Below, one piece after another: positions 33,088 through 40,134 of a stretch of 64,000 bases of DNA. The stretch's first letter is position 1. Each line of letters opens with the position of its first letter. The stretch lies in the NCBI GenBank assembly GCA_020632885.1, contig JACKEQ010000003.1, positions 62,001-126,000 of the forward strand, written 5' to 3'. Source of the DNA: Alphaproteobacteria bacterium (GTDB lineage Bacteria > Myxococcota_A > UBA796 > GCA-2862545). A program made the translations under genes and the position numbers. Under the pieces are notes generated by a model that worked only from the letters and a program-made list of their open reading frames with translations, was not told the origin of the DNA and searched no databases.

Positions 33088-35589
33088 ATGTCCACCCTTC
33101 TACTCGCGCTCCTGTTCGGGTGCCCCAGCGCACCGCCCCCTCCCCCGCCCCCGGCGAACGGGGTGTTCCGGGAGGTCACCCTCCCAGAGGGCCCGTCCAC
33201 CGACGTCTACCCGCTGCACCTGCGCACGGCGGACGCCACCTGGGAGCTCGCGGACGCCAACCTTCCGGAGGGGCTGGAGACCCACGAGGTCACCGTCGAT
33301 CTCGCCCAGTACGGAGGGCGGCGTCCCCACATCCCCCTGCCCTTCCAGCTGGACGCGCAGGCGCGCGCGCGGATCGGGCTCGACCTCCAGGTCTTCGTCG
33401 ACGGGCGGGAGTTCCGCTTCGCGCCGCTCGGGGGGAGCTCCAACACCTGGCGCCTCCTGGAGGACGACCTCGTGGTCGGCGCCAACCGCCAGGACCGCAC
33501 GCTCACGATGCGGTACGCGGGCGGCGAGCGCCTCCTCGCGCGGCGGTCGTTGGCGCGCAGCGGCCTGGCACCCAGCGAGTTCGTCCGCACCTCGCTCACC
33601 CTGGAGGGCCGCACGCTGCCGGGCCTCATGCTCACCACGCCGTCGTCGGGCACCTGGCGGCTCACGGTCCCGGCACGCTCGCCGCGCTTCCGGGCGACGA
33701 CCTCGCTCATGCCGCGGGTCGTGGACACCGGCGCCACCGACGGCACCACCCTCGAGCTCGTGGTCCGCGCGGGGGGTGAGGAGACCGTCGTGGCCGAGCG
33801 GAAGCTGTCCGCTCCGGGGTTCCGCGAGTGGGAGGCGGACCTCGGTCCGTGGGCGGGACGCTCCGTGGAGCTCGTGCTGCGGACGACCGTCACCGGCACG
33901 CCCGACCACGACTACGCGTTCGTCGGCGCCCCGACGGTCTGGGGCACGCCCGAGCAGGAGGTCCGGCGCGTCCTGGTGATCGGTCTGGACACCACACGGA
34001 CGCGCGACATGGGCTGGTACGGCTACGACAAGCCCACCACGCCCGAGCTCGACGCGCTCGCGAACACCTCGATGGTCGCGGTGAACGCGTGGACGCCCGC
34101 TCCCCGCACCCGCCCCTCGTTCAGGACCGCCACGACGGGCCGCTACCCACTTCTCGCCGTGGGCGCGACGAACATCGGCGAGGTCTTCGCCTCCAACGGG
34201 TTCGCCACGGCGGGCTTCGTGGCCAACATCCACCTCCAGCCGCGCTTCGGGTTCGACCGCGGCTTCGACACCTGGTTGTTCGACGGCTCGGCCGACGCCG
34301 ACGTGCAGGTGGACCGCGCGCTGTCGTGGTTCCAGGACCACGTGGACCGCGACTCCTACATGTTCCTGCACTTCATGGACCCCCACCTGCCCTACGGCGC
34401 GCCGGGCGAGTGGGAGAAGAAGTTCGTGACGGACCCCGACCCCGGCATGCCCGCACGCTTCAGCCGCTGGCAGGTCTACAAGTGGCAGGACGACGGTCGG
34501 CTCACCGAGCGGCGGAAGGCCCACATCCAGGGGCTCCACGACGGCGAGATGGCGTTCATGAGCGCGCAGATCGGTCGGCTGGTCCGCGAGCTCGACGCCA
34601 TGCCGGGCAAGACGCTCATCGTCGTGCACAACGACCACGGCGAGGAGCTCTTCGAGCACGGCGGGTTCGAGCACAACCACACCCTCTACGACGAGCTGGT
34701 GCGCGCCGTCCTCTGGGTGCGTCCGCCCGGCGGCACACAGGGAGGGCCCGTGCGCGTCGAGCAGTCCGCCACCCTCGCGGACATCGCGCCCACGCTCTAC
34801 GACTTCATGGGCTTCGCCGACACGCCCCCCACCGACGGGATCAGCCTGCGTCCGTTCGGCACCGGTGCGCCCGCCGCTCCGCGCGACATCGGCATCGGGC
34901 ACCTGCGGTACGGGCTCGACCGCTACGCCGTCGTGCACGGGAGCCGGAAGTACATCGTGATGACGGGCTCGGGTGCAGAGGAGCTCTACGACCTCGCCTC
35001 CGATCCCCTCGAGCAGCACGATCTCGCGGCCTCGACGGACCTCTCGCCCTACCGGGACGCCCTGATCCCCGCCCACCCGGGGCTCGTGGGCGGCATGGGC
35101 CTCCGGATCGACGTGGGGGTGCGCACCCCCGCCTTCACCGTGGACTTCGGAGAGCCCGTCAACGCGGGCGTCCTGGACCCCGATCTCCAGTCCAGCCACC
35201 GGCCGAACCTCGCGTGGGGAGAACCGCCCGGACCGGGCCCGGAGACGGTGGGCTCCGTGGAGGTGGCGGGCCACGTGATGACCTTCCAGCCCGCCGATCG
35301 CGAGGGGCAGCTCTGGGTGCTCCCCGCCGACGGCAGCCTCACGGTCCCGGCGAAGATCCTGGTCAACGGGCAGGACGTCCCCCTCGCCGATCTGGGCGGC
35401 GCCCGCGGGCATCGGTTCGCGGACGGATCCACGGTCCGGTTCCACGAGGCGATGGTCCTCGTCCCGCCGCCCGGTGAGGCGGACCGGATGAAGGCGCTCG
35501 GCGACCCCGAGGGCACCGCCAGCCGCGAGGAGACCTGCCGGCTCTGCGAGCTCGGGTACATCGAGGGCCCTTCTTGCGAAGGGTGTTGA
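33088..35589 (+). CDS. Sulfatase / alkaline-phosphatase-superfamily lipoprotein
   Basis: 833 residues. MSTLLLALLFGC followed by PSAPPPPPPP is a short lipoprotein signal plus Pro linker. Residues about 30-290 form a beta-rich N-terminal region. The sulfatase core starts at RRVLVIGLDTTRTRDMGWYGY, with metal ligand D301. The nucleophile position reads RTRPSFRTATTG, giving Thr341 where sulfatases need Cys/Ser for formylglycine. Later ligands are HFMDPHLPYG and NDHGEELFEHGG (D516, H517). Thr is used by phosphotransferase members of this superfamily (LtaS type), so sulfate ester hydrolysis is unlikely. The C-terminus carries four cysteines (CRLC … CEGC). Envelope glycan or lipid phosphotransfer is a reasonable guess. 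Confidence 0.85.
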   Translation: MSTLLLALLFGCPSAPPPPPPPANGVFREVTLPEGPSTDVYPLHLRTADATWELADANLPEGLETHEVTVDLAQYGGRRPHIPLPFQLDAQARARIGLDLQVFVDGREFRFAPLGGSSNTWRLLEDDLVVGANRQDRTLTMRYAGGERLLARRSLARSGLAPSEFVRTSLTLEGRTLPGLMLTTPSSGTWRLTVPARSPRFRATTSLMPRVVDTGATDGTTLELVVRAGGEETVVAERKLSAPGFREWEADLGPWAGRSVELVLRTTVTGTPDHDYAFVGAPTVWGTPEQEVRRVLVIGLDTTRTRDMGWYGYDKPTTPELDALANTSMVAVNAWTPAPRTRPSFRTATTGRYPLLAVGATNIGEVFASNGFATAGFVANIHLQPRFGFDRGFDTWLFDGSADADVQVDRALSWFQDHVDRDSYMFLHFMDPHLPYGAPGEWEKKFVTDPDPGMPARFSRWQVYKWQDDGRLTERRKAHIQGLHDGEMAFMSAQIGRLVRELDAMPGKTLIVVHNDHGEELFEHGGFEHNHTLYDELVRAVLWVRPPGGTQGGPVRVEQSATLADIAPTLYDFMGFADTPPTDGISLRPFGTGAPAAPRDIGIGHLRYGLDRYAVVHGSRKYIVMTGSGAEELYDLASDPLEQHDLAASTDLSPYRDALIPAHPGLVGGMGLRIDVGVRTPAFTVDFGEPVNAGVLDPDLQSSHRPNLAWGEPPGPGPETVGSVEVAGHVMTFQPADREGQLWVLPADGSLTVPAKILVNGQDVPLADLGGARGHRFADGSTVRFHEAMVLVPPPGEADRMKALGDPEGTASREETCRLCELGYIEGPSCEGC

Positions 35590-35613
35590 CAGATCCAGAG
35601 GTGAGTTGATATC
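35586..35613 (+). promoter_or_regulatory. Candidate promoter at the sulfatase stop codon
   Basis: A perfect TTGACA at 35586-35591 overlaps the sulfatase TGA and is followed after 16 bases by GATATC (35608-35613). An inverted repeat begins five bases further on. It could drive the downstream P-loop gene with a leader of roughly 280 bases. Confidence 0.4.
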
Positions 35614-35617
35614 AGTT

Positions 35618-35640
35618 CGAGGTGAACAGGCGTCACCTCG
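35618..35640. promoter_or_regulatory. 8-bp inverted repeat with an extra half-site
   Basis: CGAGGTGA (35618-35625) and TCACCTCG (35633-35640) are exact reverse complements separated by seven bases. A third GAGGTGA half-site lies at 35598-35604 in direct orientation, 21 bases (two helical turns) from the first. This looks like an operator for a dimeric regulator just downstream of the candidate promoter. Confidence 0.45.
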
Positions 35641-35763
35641 GCGTCACACTCCCCTTCCCCGACAGCCCCGTGTTCACGGCCCTCTCCAGGGGCGATCGTC
35701 TCCAGACGCCGTCCTGCACGTCACGATCCCTGTCCACCCTCCCTGACGAGGGCCTCTGGGTTC

Positions 35764-35779
35764 TGTGAGGTTTCTCACA
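35764..35779. promoter_or_regulatory. Perfect CRP/FNR-type palindrome TGTGA-N6-TCACA
   Basis: The 16-bp sequence TGTGAG-GTTT-CTCACA reads TGTGA, six bases, TCACA, identical in both half-sites to the E. coli CRP consensus. It is centred at 35771.5, about 126 bases before the GTG start of the P-loop gene. A CRP/FNR-superfamily regulator is the obvious candidate to bind it. The true regulator is not in this window. Confidence 0.55.
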
Positions 35780-35897
35780 TCGCCCGGATCCACATTCCAG
35801 GCGCATGGTGGAACCTGCCTTTTCGGGTCCTCTCCGCGTTGCCCCACCCGGCCCCCTGTCGTATTCATGGCCTGGGTCTGGGAACGGAGCGAGCGAC

Positions 35898-36500
35898 GTG
35901 CGTCGAGGTCTCGTAGCAGACGAAGTCTGCCATCAACCTGCATTCCTCACGGGAACGAGCACCGAGTACATCGGGGATCGGCCGCTCCCGCACGTGCTGC
36001 GGGACCGATCCGTCGTCTTCCTCCTCGGCCCCAAGGGCTCGGGCAAGAGCACCGTGGCGCGGATCCTCCTCGGAGACGACCCGCTGGTGCTCGACAACCG
36101 CGCCTGCCAGGCGGCGATCCTGGACTGCGTGCGCAACGCGAGCTGGAACCGCCGGCTCCTGAGCCACCCCCGCCTCGTCCTCGACGGGCCGGTCTGGCTC
36201 CACAACCGCGACGGCGCCCGCCGCATGCTCCTCGAGCTCATCGAGGCCCGCCGGTCCGCCGGCCTGCGCACCGTGGTCTGCCAGGCGGACTGCGACGCGT
36301 CCGTCACCCTGCTGCTCGACGCCCTCCCCGAAGGCGCGAGCGCCACGGTCGCCCTGCGCTTCCCGTGCAGCTTCAAGGCCCGCCTCCGGGTCGCCGAGCG
36401 GATCTGCTCGGCCCAGGGCGTGCCCGCGTCGCGCGCCCGCGGCACGACGTCCCTCGCCAACTGGACCTACCAGTCCGTCGTGAGCGCCGTCCGCCGCTGA
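35898..36500 (+). CDS. Small P-loop NTPase / kinase-like protein
   Basis: 200 residues from GTG 35898, with GGAGCGAG upstream. The Walker A motif FLLGPKGSGKSTVARILLG lies at about residues 40-58. A LVLDGPVWL strand is a possible Walker B. The C-terminal half is basic (RRSAGLRT, FKARLRVAERICS). Length and layout resemble small-molecule kinases or an ATP-binding regulatory protein, but no named family is recognised. A longer version from ATG 35805 would add 31 residues of low-complexity sequence. Its upstream region carries a CRP-type palindrome, so expression may respond to a cyclic-nucleotide or redox regulator. Confidence 0.75.
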   Translation: MRRGLVADEVCHQPAFLTGTSTEYIGDRPLPHVLRDRSVVFLLGPKGSGKSTVARILLGDDPLVLDNRACQAAILDCVRNASWNRRLLSHPRLVLDGPVWLHNRDGARRMLLELIEARRSAGLRTVVCQADCDASVTLLLDALPEGASATVALRFPCSFKARLRVAERICSAQGVPASRARGTTSLANWTYQSVVSAVRR

Positions 36501-36553
36501 TGGTGGCGCGCGGGGGGCACTCTGCGGGCCCCCCCGCGAGTCGAGCCCCTCGG

Positions 36554-37690
36554 CTACCCGAGGGTGTGCTTGGCGATGACCATGCGCTGGATCTCCGAGG
36601 TGCCCTCGTAGATCGTGGTGATGCGGGCGTCGCGGTACAGCCGCTCCACCTCGTACTCCTGCGAGTAGCCGAGGCCCCCGTAGATCTGGACGGCCTCGTA
36701 CGCGCAGAAGTTCGCGGTCTCGCTCGCGTAGAGCTTGGCCATCGAGCACTCGGCGCTGCCGGCCTGACCGGCGTCCTTCATCGCGGCCGCGCGGTACGTC
36801 AGCAGCCGGGCCGCCTCGATGCGCGTGCGCATGTCGGCGATCTTCCACTGGATGGCCTGGTGCTTCGCGATGGGCTTGCCGAAGGTCTGGCGCTCGTTGG
36901 CGTACGCCACCGCCAGGTCGAGGCAGCGCTGCGCGATACCGAGGGCCTGGGCGGCGATGCCGATCCGGCCGCCGTCGAGGGTGGCCATGGCCACCTTGAA
37001 CCCCTCGCGCTCGCCGATGAGACGGTTCTCCTCGGGCACGAAGAGACCCTCGTACACGAGCTCGCTCGTGGACGAGCAGCGGATGCCCATCTTCTCCTCG
37101 ACCTTGCCGACCGAGAACCCGTCCCAGTCGGACTCGAGGATGAAGGCGCACACGCCCTTGTGCTTGGACGCGACGTCGAGGTTCGCGTAGGTCACGACGA
37201 CCTTCGCCTGGGGGCCGTTCGTGATCCAGAGCTTGCTGCCGTCGAGCCGGTAGCCGCCGTCCACCTTCGTGGCCCGGGTGCTCTGGGAGCCGGCGTCCGA
37301 CCCGGCGCCCGGCTCGGTGAGCGCGTAGCAGCCGATCCACTCCCCGCTCGCCATCTTCGGCAGGTACTTCGCCTTCTGGGCGTCGTTCCCGAAGGCCAGG
37401 ATCGGCCAGGAGGCCAGGCTGTTCTGGACGCTCATCACCACGCCCACGCCGGCGTCGGCGTAGCTGACCTCCTCGAGGGCCACGACGTACGAGAGCAGAT
37501 CGAGCCCCGCACCACCGAGCTCCTCAGGGATGAAGACCCCCAGGAGGCCCAGCTCGGCGAGCTTGGCGACCAGCTCGGCCGGGAAGGTGTGGCTGCGGTC
37601 GCGCTCGGCGGCGCCCGGCAGGATCTCCGCACGGGCGAAGTCCCGGGCCATGTCGCGGATCTGGAGGTGGTCTTCGGAGAGCTCGTACAT
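36554..37690 (-). CDS. Acyl-CoA dehydrogenase (butyryl-CoA type)
   Basis: 378 residues, very typical of short-chain acyl-CoA dehydrogenases. Motifs include CYALTEPGAGSDAGSQST, KLWITNGPQAKV, the GRIGIAAQALGIAQRCL helix, QIYGGLGYSQEYEVERLYRDARI and the catalytic-Glu segment IYEGTSEIQRMVIAKHTLG. It is the third gene of an hbd / enoyl-CoA hydratase / acyl-CoA dehydrogenase row, starting 12 bases after the hydratase stop. This composition fits butanoyl-CoA metabolism or general beta-oxidation. No ETF genes are adjacent. Confidence 0.95.
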   Translation of the reverse strand: MYELSEDHLQIRDMARDFARAEILPGAAERDRSHTFPAELVAKLAELGLLGVFIPEELGGAGLDLLSYVVALEEVSYADAGVGVVMSVQNSLASWPILAFGNDAQKAKYLPKMASGEWIGCYALTEPGAGSDAGSQSTRATKVDGGYRLDGSKLWITNGPQAKVVVTYANLDVASKHKGVCAFILESDWDGFSVGKVEEKMGIRCSSTSELVYEGLFVPEENRLIGEREGFKVAMATLDGGRIGIAAQALGIAQRCLDLAVAYANERQTFGKPIAKHQAIQWKIADMRTRIEAARLLTYRAAAMKDAGQAGSAECSMAKLYASETANFCAYEAVQIYGGLGYSQEYEVERLYRDARITTIYEGTSEIQRMVIAKHTLG

Positions 37691-37702
37691 CGTCTTGAAC
37701 CT

Positions 37703-38473
37703 CTACTTTCCGGTGAACTCGGCGGCGCGCTTGCCCAGGAAGGCCGCCATGCCCTCCTTCTGATCGGACGTGCTGAAGCACAGCCCGAAGAGCGTGCGCT
37801 CGGCGGCCTGCGCGGAGGCGAGGTCGCTGTCGGCGTTCTCGTGGATGGCGCGCTTGCACAGGCGGATGGCCACCGGGCCCATGGCCGCGATGTCCTCGGC
37901 CGCCGCGATGCACGCGCCCAGCACGTCGTCGGCCACGAGCCGCGACGCGAGCCCCATCTGCACGGCCTCCGCGGCGCCCACCATCCGCCCGGTCAGGCAG
38001 AGGTCGAGCGCGCAGGACATGCCCACGCGGCGCACGAGGCGCTGCGTGCCGCCGAAGCCCGGGATCACACCGAGCTTCACCTCGGGCTGACCGAACTTCG
38101 CCTTCGGTCCCGCGAACACGAGGTCGCAGGCCATGGCGAGCTCACACCCGCCTCCGAGCGCGAACCCCTGCACGCCAGCGATCCACGGCGCCCGACAGGC
38201 CGCGATGCGGTTCAGGATGGCCTGCCCGAACGCCGCGAAGCTCTCGGCCTCGACGGCCGCGAGCTCCGCCATGGACGCGATGTCCGCACCCGCCACGAAG
38301 GCCTTCTCGCCCCCGCCCACGAGCACCACGGCGCGCACGTCGGGGTCGGCCTCCACGCTGTCGAGAGCGCTGGAGAGGCCCTCCAGGACGCTGCGATCGA
38401 TGGCGTTGAGCGCCTTGGGCCGGTCGACGGTGACGACCGCGACCGCCCCGCGCTTCTCGAAGGTCACGGACAT
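37703..38473 (-). CDS. Enoyl-CoA hydratase / crotonase
   Basis: 256 residues of the crotonase family. The oxyanion-hole segments AFVAGADIASM and GFALGGGCELAMACDLVFA are present. Both catalytic glutamates are in place: one in GGCELA and one in GQPEVKLGVIPGFGGTQRL. It hydrates 2-enoyl-CoA to 3-hydroxyacyl-CoA, the step between its two operon neighbours. It starts two bases after the hbd stop. A crt-like short-chain specificity is suggested by context only. Confidence 0.94.
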   Translation of the reverse strand: MSVTFEKRGAVAVVTVDRPKALNAIDRSVLEGLSSALDSVEADPDVRAVVLVGGGEKAFVAGADIASMAELAAVEAESFAAFGQAILNRIAACRAPWIAGVQGFALGGGCELAMACDLVFAGPKAKFGQPEVKLGVIPGFGGTQRLVRRVGMSCALDLCLTGRMVGAAEAVQMGLASRLVADDVLGACIAAAEDIAAMGPVAIRLCKRAIHENADSDLASAQAAERTLFGLCFSTSDQKEGMAAFLGKRAAEFTGK

Positions 38474-38475
38474 GG

Positions 38476-39333
38476 TCAGCCCCCGTACGTGTAGAAGCCG
38501 CGGCCCGACTTCCGCCCGAGCCAGCCGGCCTCGACGTACTTCCGGAGCAGCGGGCAGGGCCGGTACTTGCTGTCGCCGCCCATGCCGTCGTGGAGGACCT
38601 CCATGATGGCCAGGCAGGTGTCGAGGCCGATGAAGTCCGCCAGGGTGAGCGGACCCATGGGCACGTTCGTGCCGAGCTTCATCGCGGTGTCGATGTCCTC
38701 GACGCTCGCGATGCCCTCGTAGAGCGCGTAGACCGCCTCGTTGATGTAGGGCATGAGCACGCGGTTCACGATGAACCCGGGCATGTCGCGGGACGTGACC
38801 GTCGTCTTGCCCATCCGCTCGGAGACCTCGCAGACGGCCTCGTAGGTGGCGTCGGAGGTGGCGAGCCCGCGGATGATCTCCACCAGCTTCATGACCGGCA
38901 CGGGGTTCATGAAGTGCATGCCGATCACGCGGTCCGGACGGCGCGTGCACGCCGCGATGGCGGTGATGCTGATGGAGCTCGTGTTCGTCGCCAGGATCGT
39001 GTCCTCGGAGACGGTCTGGGAGAGCTGCTGGAAGATCTTCTTCTTGAGCTCCACGTTCTCGGTGGCCGCCTCGACCACCAGCTGGCACGTCGTGAGCGCG
39101 GTCATCTCGGTGCTGAACGTGATGCGCGCGAGGGCGGCGTCGGCGACGTCCTGGGCGATGGCCTCCTTCTTCACCATGCGCGCGAGGTTCTTCTCGATGT
39201 TCGCCCGCGCGCGGTCCAGAGCGTCCGCGGAAATATCGACGACGGTGACGTCGTACCCGGTGAGCGCGGCGACATGGGCGATTCCATTGCCCATCTGTCC
39301 CCCGCCGACCACGCCGAACGCGGTGATGCTCAT
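38476..39333 (-). CDS. hbd: 3-hydroxybutyryl-CoA dehydrogenase
   Basis: 285 residues, the standard length for single-domain 3-hydroxyacyl-CoA dehydrogenases. The NAD Rossmann motif is GVVGGGQMGNGIAHVAA, and the catalytic His is in IGMHFMNPVPVMKLVEI. C-terminal family features include FIVNRVLMPYINEAVYALYE and DFIGLDTCLAIMEVLHDG. It oxidises (S)-3-hydroxybutanoyl-CoA with NAD, or the reverse. It is first in the hbd / crotonase / acyl-CoA dehydrogenase transcription unit. Confidence 0.95.
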   Translation of the reverse strand: MSITAFGVVGGGQMGNGIAHVAALTGYDVTVVDISADALDRARANIEKNLARMVKKEAIAQDVADAALARITFSTEMTALTTCQLVVEAATENVELKKKIFQQLSQTVSEDTILATNTSSISITAIAACTRRPDRVIGMHFMNPVPVMKLVEIIRGLATSDATYEAVCEVSERMGKTTVTSRDMPGFIVNRVLMPYINEAVYALYEGIASVEDIDTAMKLGTNVPMGPLTLADFIGLDTCLAIMEVLHDGMGGDSKYRPCPLLRKYVEAGWLGRKSGRGFYTYGG

Positions 39334-39424
39334 GCGACCCTCCCTGAGTGCTGATCTGCGCCGTCACGCGGCCTGTGCGCGACGGTCCGCCCCTGCGGCC
39401 GGCAGACCTAACCCAGGGTGGAGG

Positions 39425-40018
39425 TCAGGCGCGAGCGTTGGCCTCGATGATGAGGCCCACGTCGGGGTCGAGCAGCTCGTCGTAGATGGGCTCGGCCCAG
39501 GTGCCCTGCGCGTTGCCCTCCACCGGCAGGCTGAAGATCCGGCTGGTGTTGGCGTTGCTGCCGTTGAACATCACCTGCTGGCTGTAGAAGACGATGAACG
39601 GCAGCGGGCTCTCGCGGTGCACCTTGTTGGCGAGGGCGGCGAAGTCGAAGTTCATGGGGCGCCACGTCCACGGGAGGTGCACGCCGTGCGAGAGGATCTC
39701 GTCGCCGATCTTGCGGAGAGCACGCTTGTTCACGGGCGTGTAGGACATCTTCCCGCTCTCGAGCTTCTCGTAGATCCGCTTGTTGTCGGGGTCCTCCACC
39801 AGGGTGACCAGACGGTCCAGGATGACGGGCTCCTCGACGTAGCCGCGCTTCTCGAGCACGTTGCCGAAGATTCCGTACACCCGACGGATCTTCCCGAACC
39901 CGGGCTGCTCGAACGTGATGTCGAACCGCGGCTCCGGGTCCGCGCCGATGCGGCGCAGCGCGTAGATGGCGTCGTCGACGCTGCTGTGGAGGATTTCGTC
40001 TGCGGAGACCGTGCTCAA
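39425..40018 (-). CDS. Soluble protein of unknown function
   Basis: 197 residues from a TTG start at 40018, with GAGG upstream; no ATG or GTG lies closer. The sequence looks well structured and charged, for example FEQPGFGKIRRVYGIFGNVLE, DEILSHGVHLPWTWRPMNFD and IVFYSQQVMFNGSNANTSR. There is no signal peptide, membrane helix or recognised domain. It lies 91 bases upstream of hbd on the same strand and could be co-transcribed with it, and is divergent from the giant lipoprotein gene. Confidence 0.75.
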   Translation of the reverse strand: MSTVSADEILHSSVDDAIYALRRIGADPEPRFDITFEQPGFGKIRRVYGIFGNVLEKRGYVEEPVILDRLVTLVEDPDNKRIYEKLESGKMSYTPVNKRALRKIGDEILSHGVHLPWTWRPMNFDFAALANKVHRESPLPFIVFYSQQVMFNGSNANTSRIFSLPVEGNAQGTWAEPIYDELLDPDVGLIIEANARA

Positions 40019-40134
40019 GGAGGACCTCGATGACGTGCGGTGAGAGGGTCCCGCTACATACCACGCCCGCTGCGGCCGGGTGGGCGCGACCCCCTGCTCA
40101 TGATACTCCCCGCAGCCCTGATCTCCAGCCACCG

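Larger units (their letters stand above)
35590..35897. other. 308-base intergenic region with several regulatory-looking elements
   Basis: No convincing gene lies here, although the P-loop gene could be extended to an ATG at 35805. The stretch holds a candidate -10, a GAGGTGA direct/inverted repeat cluster (35598-35640) and a perfect TGTGA-N6-TCACA palindrome (35764-35779). It is the longest non-coding gap in the window. Confidence 0.7.

Noticed and set aside
33040..33088. GATTATAGC before the sulfatase start as a -10 element
   Set aside because: No matching -35 at suitable spacing and only eight bases to the ATG; too weak to call.
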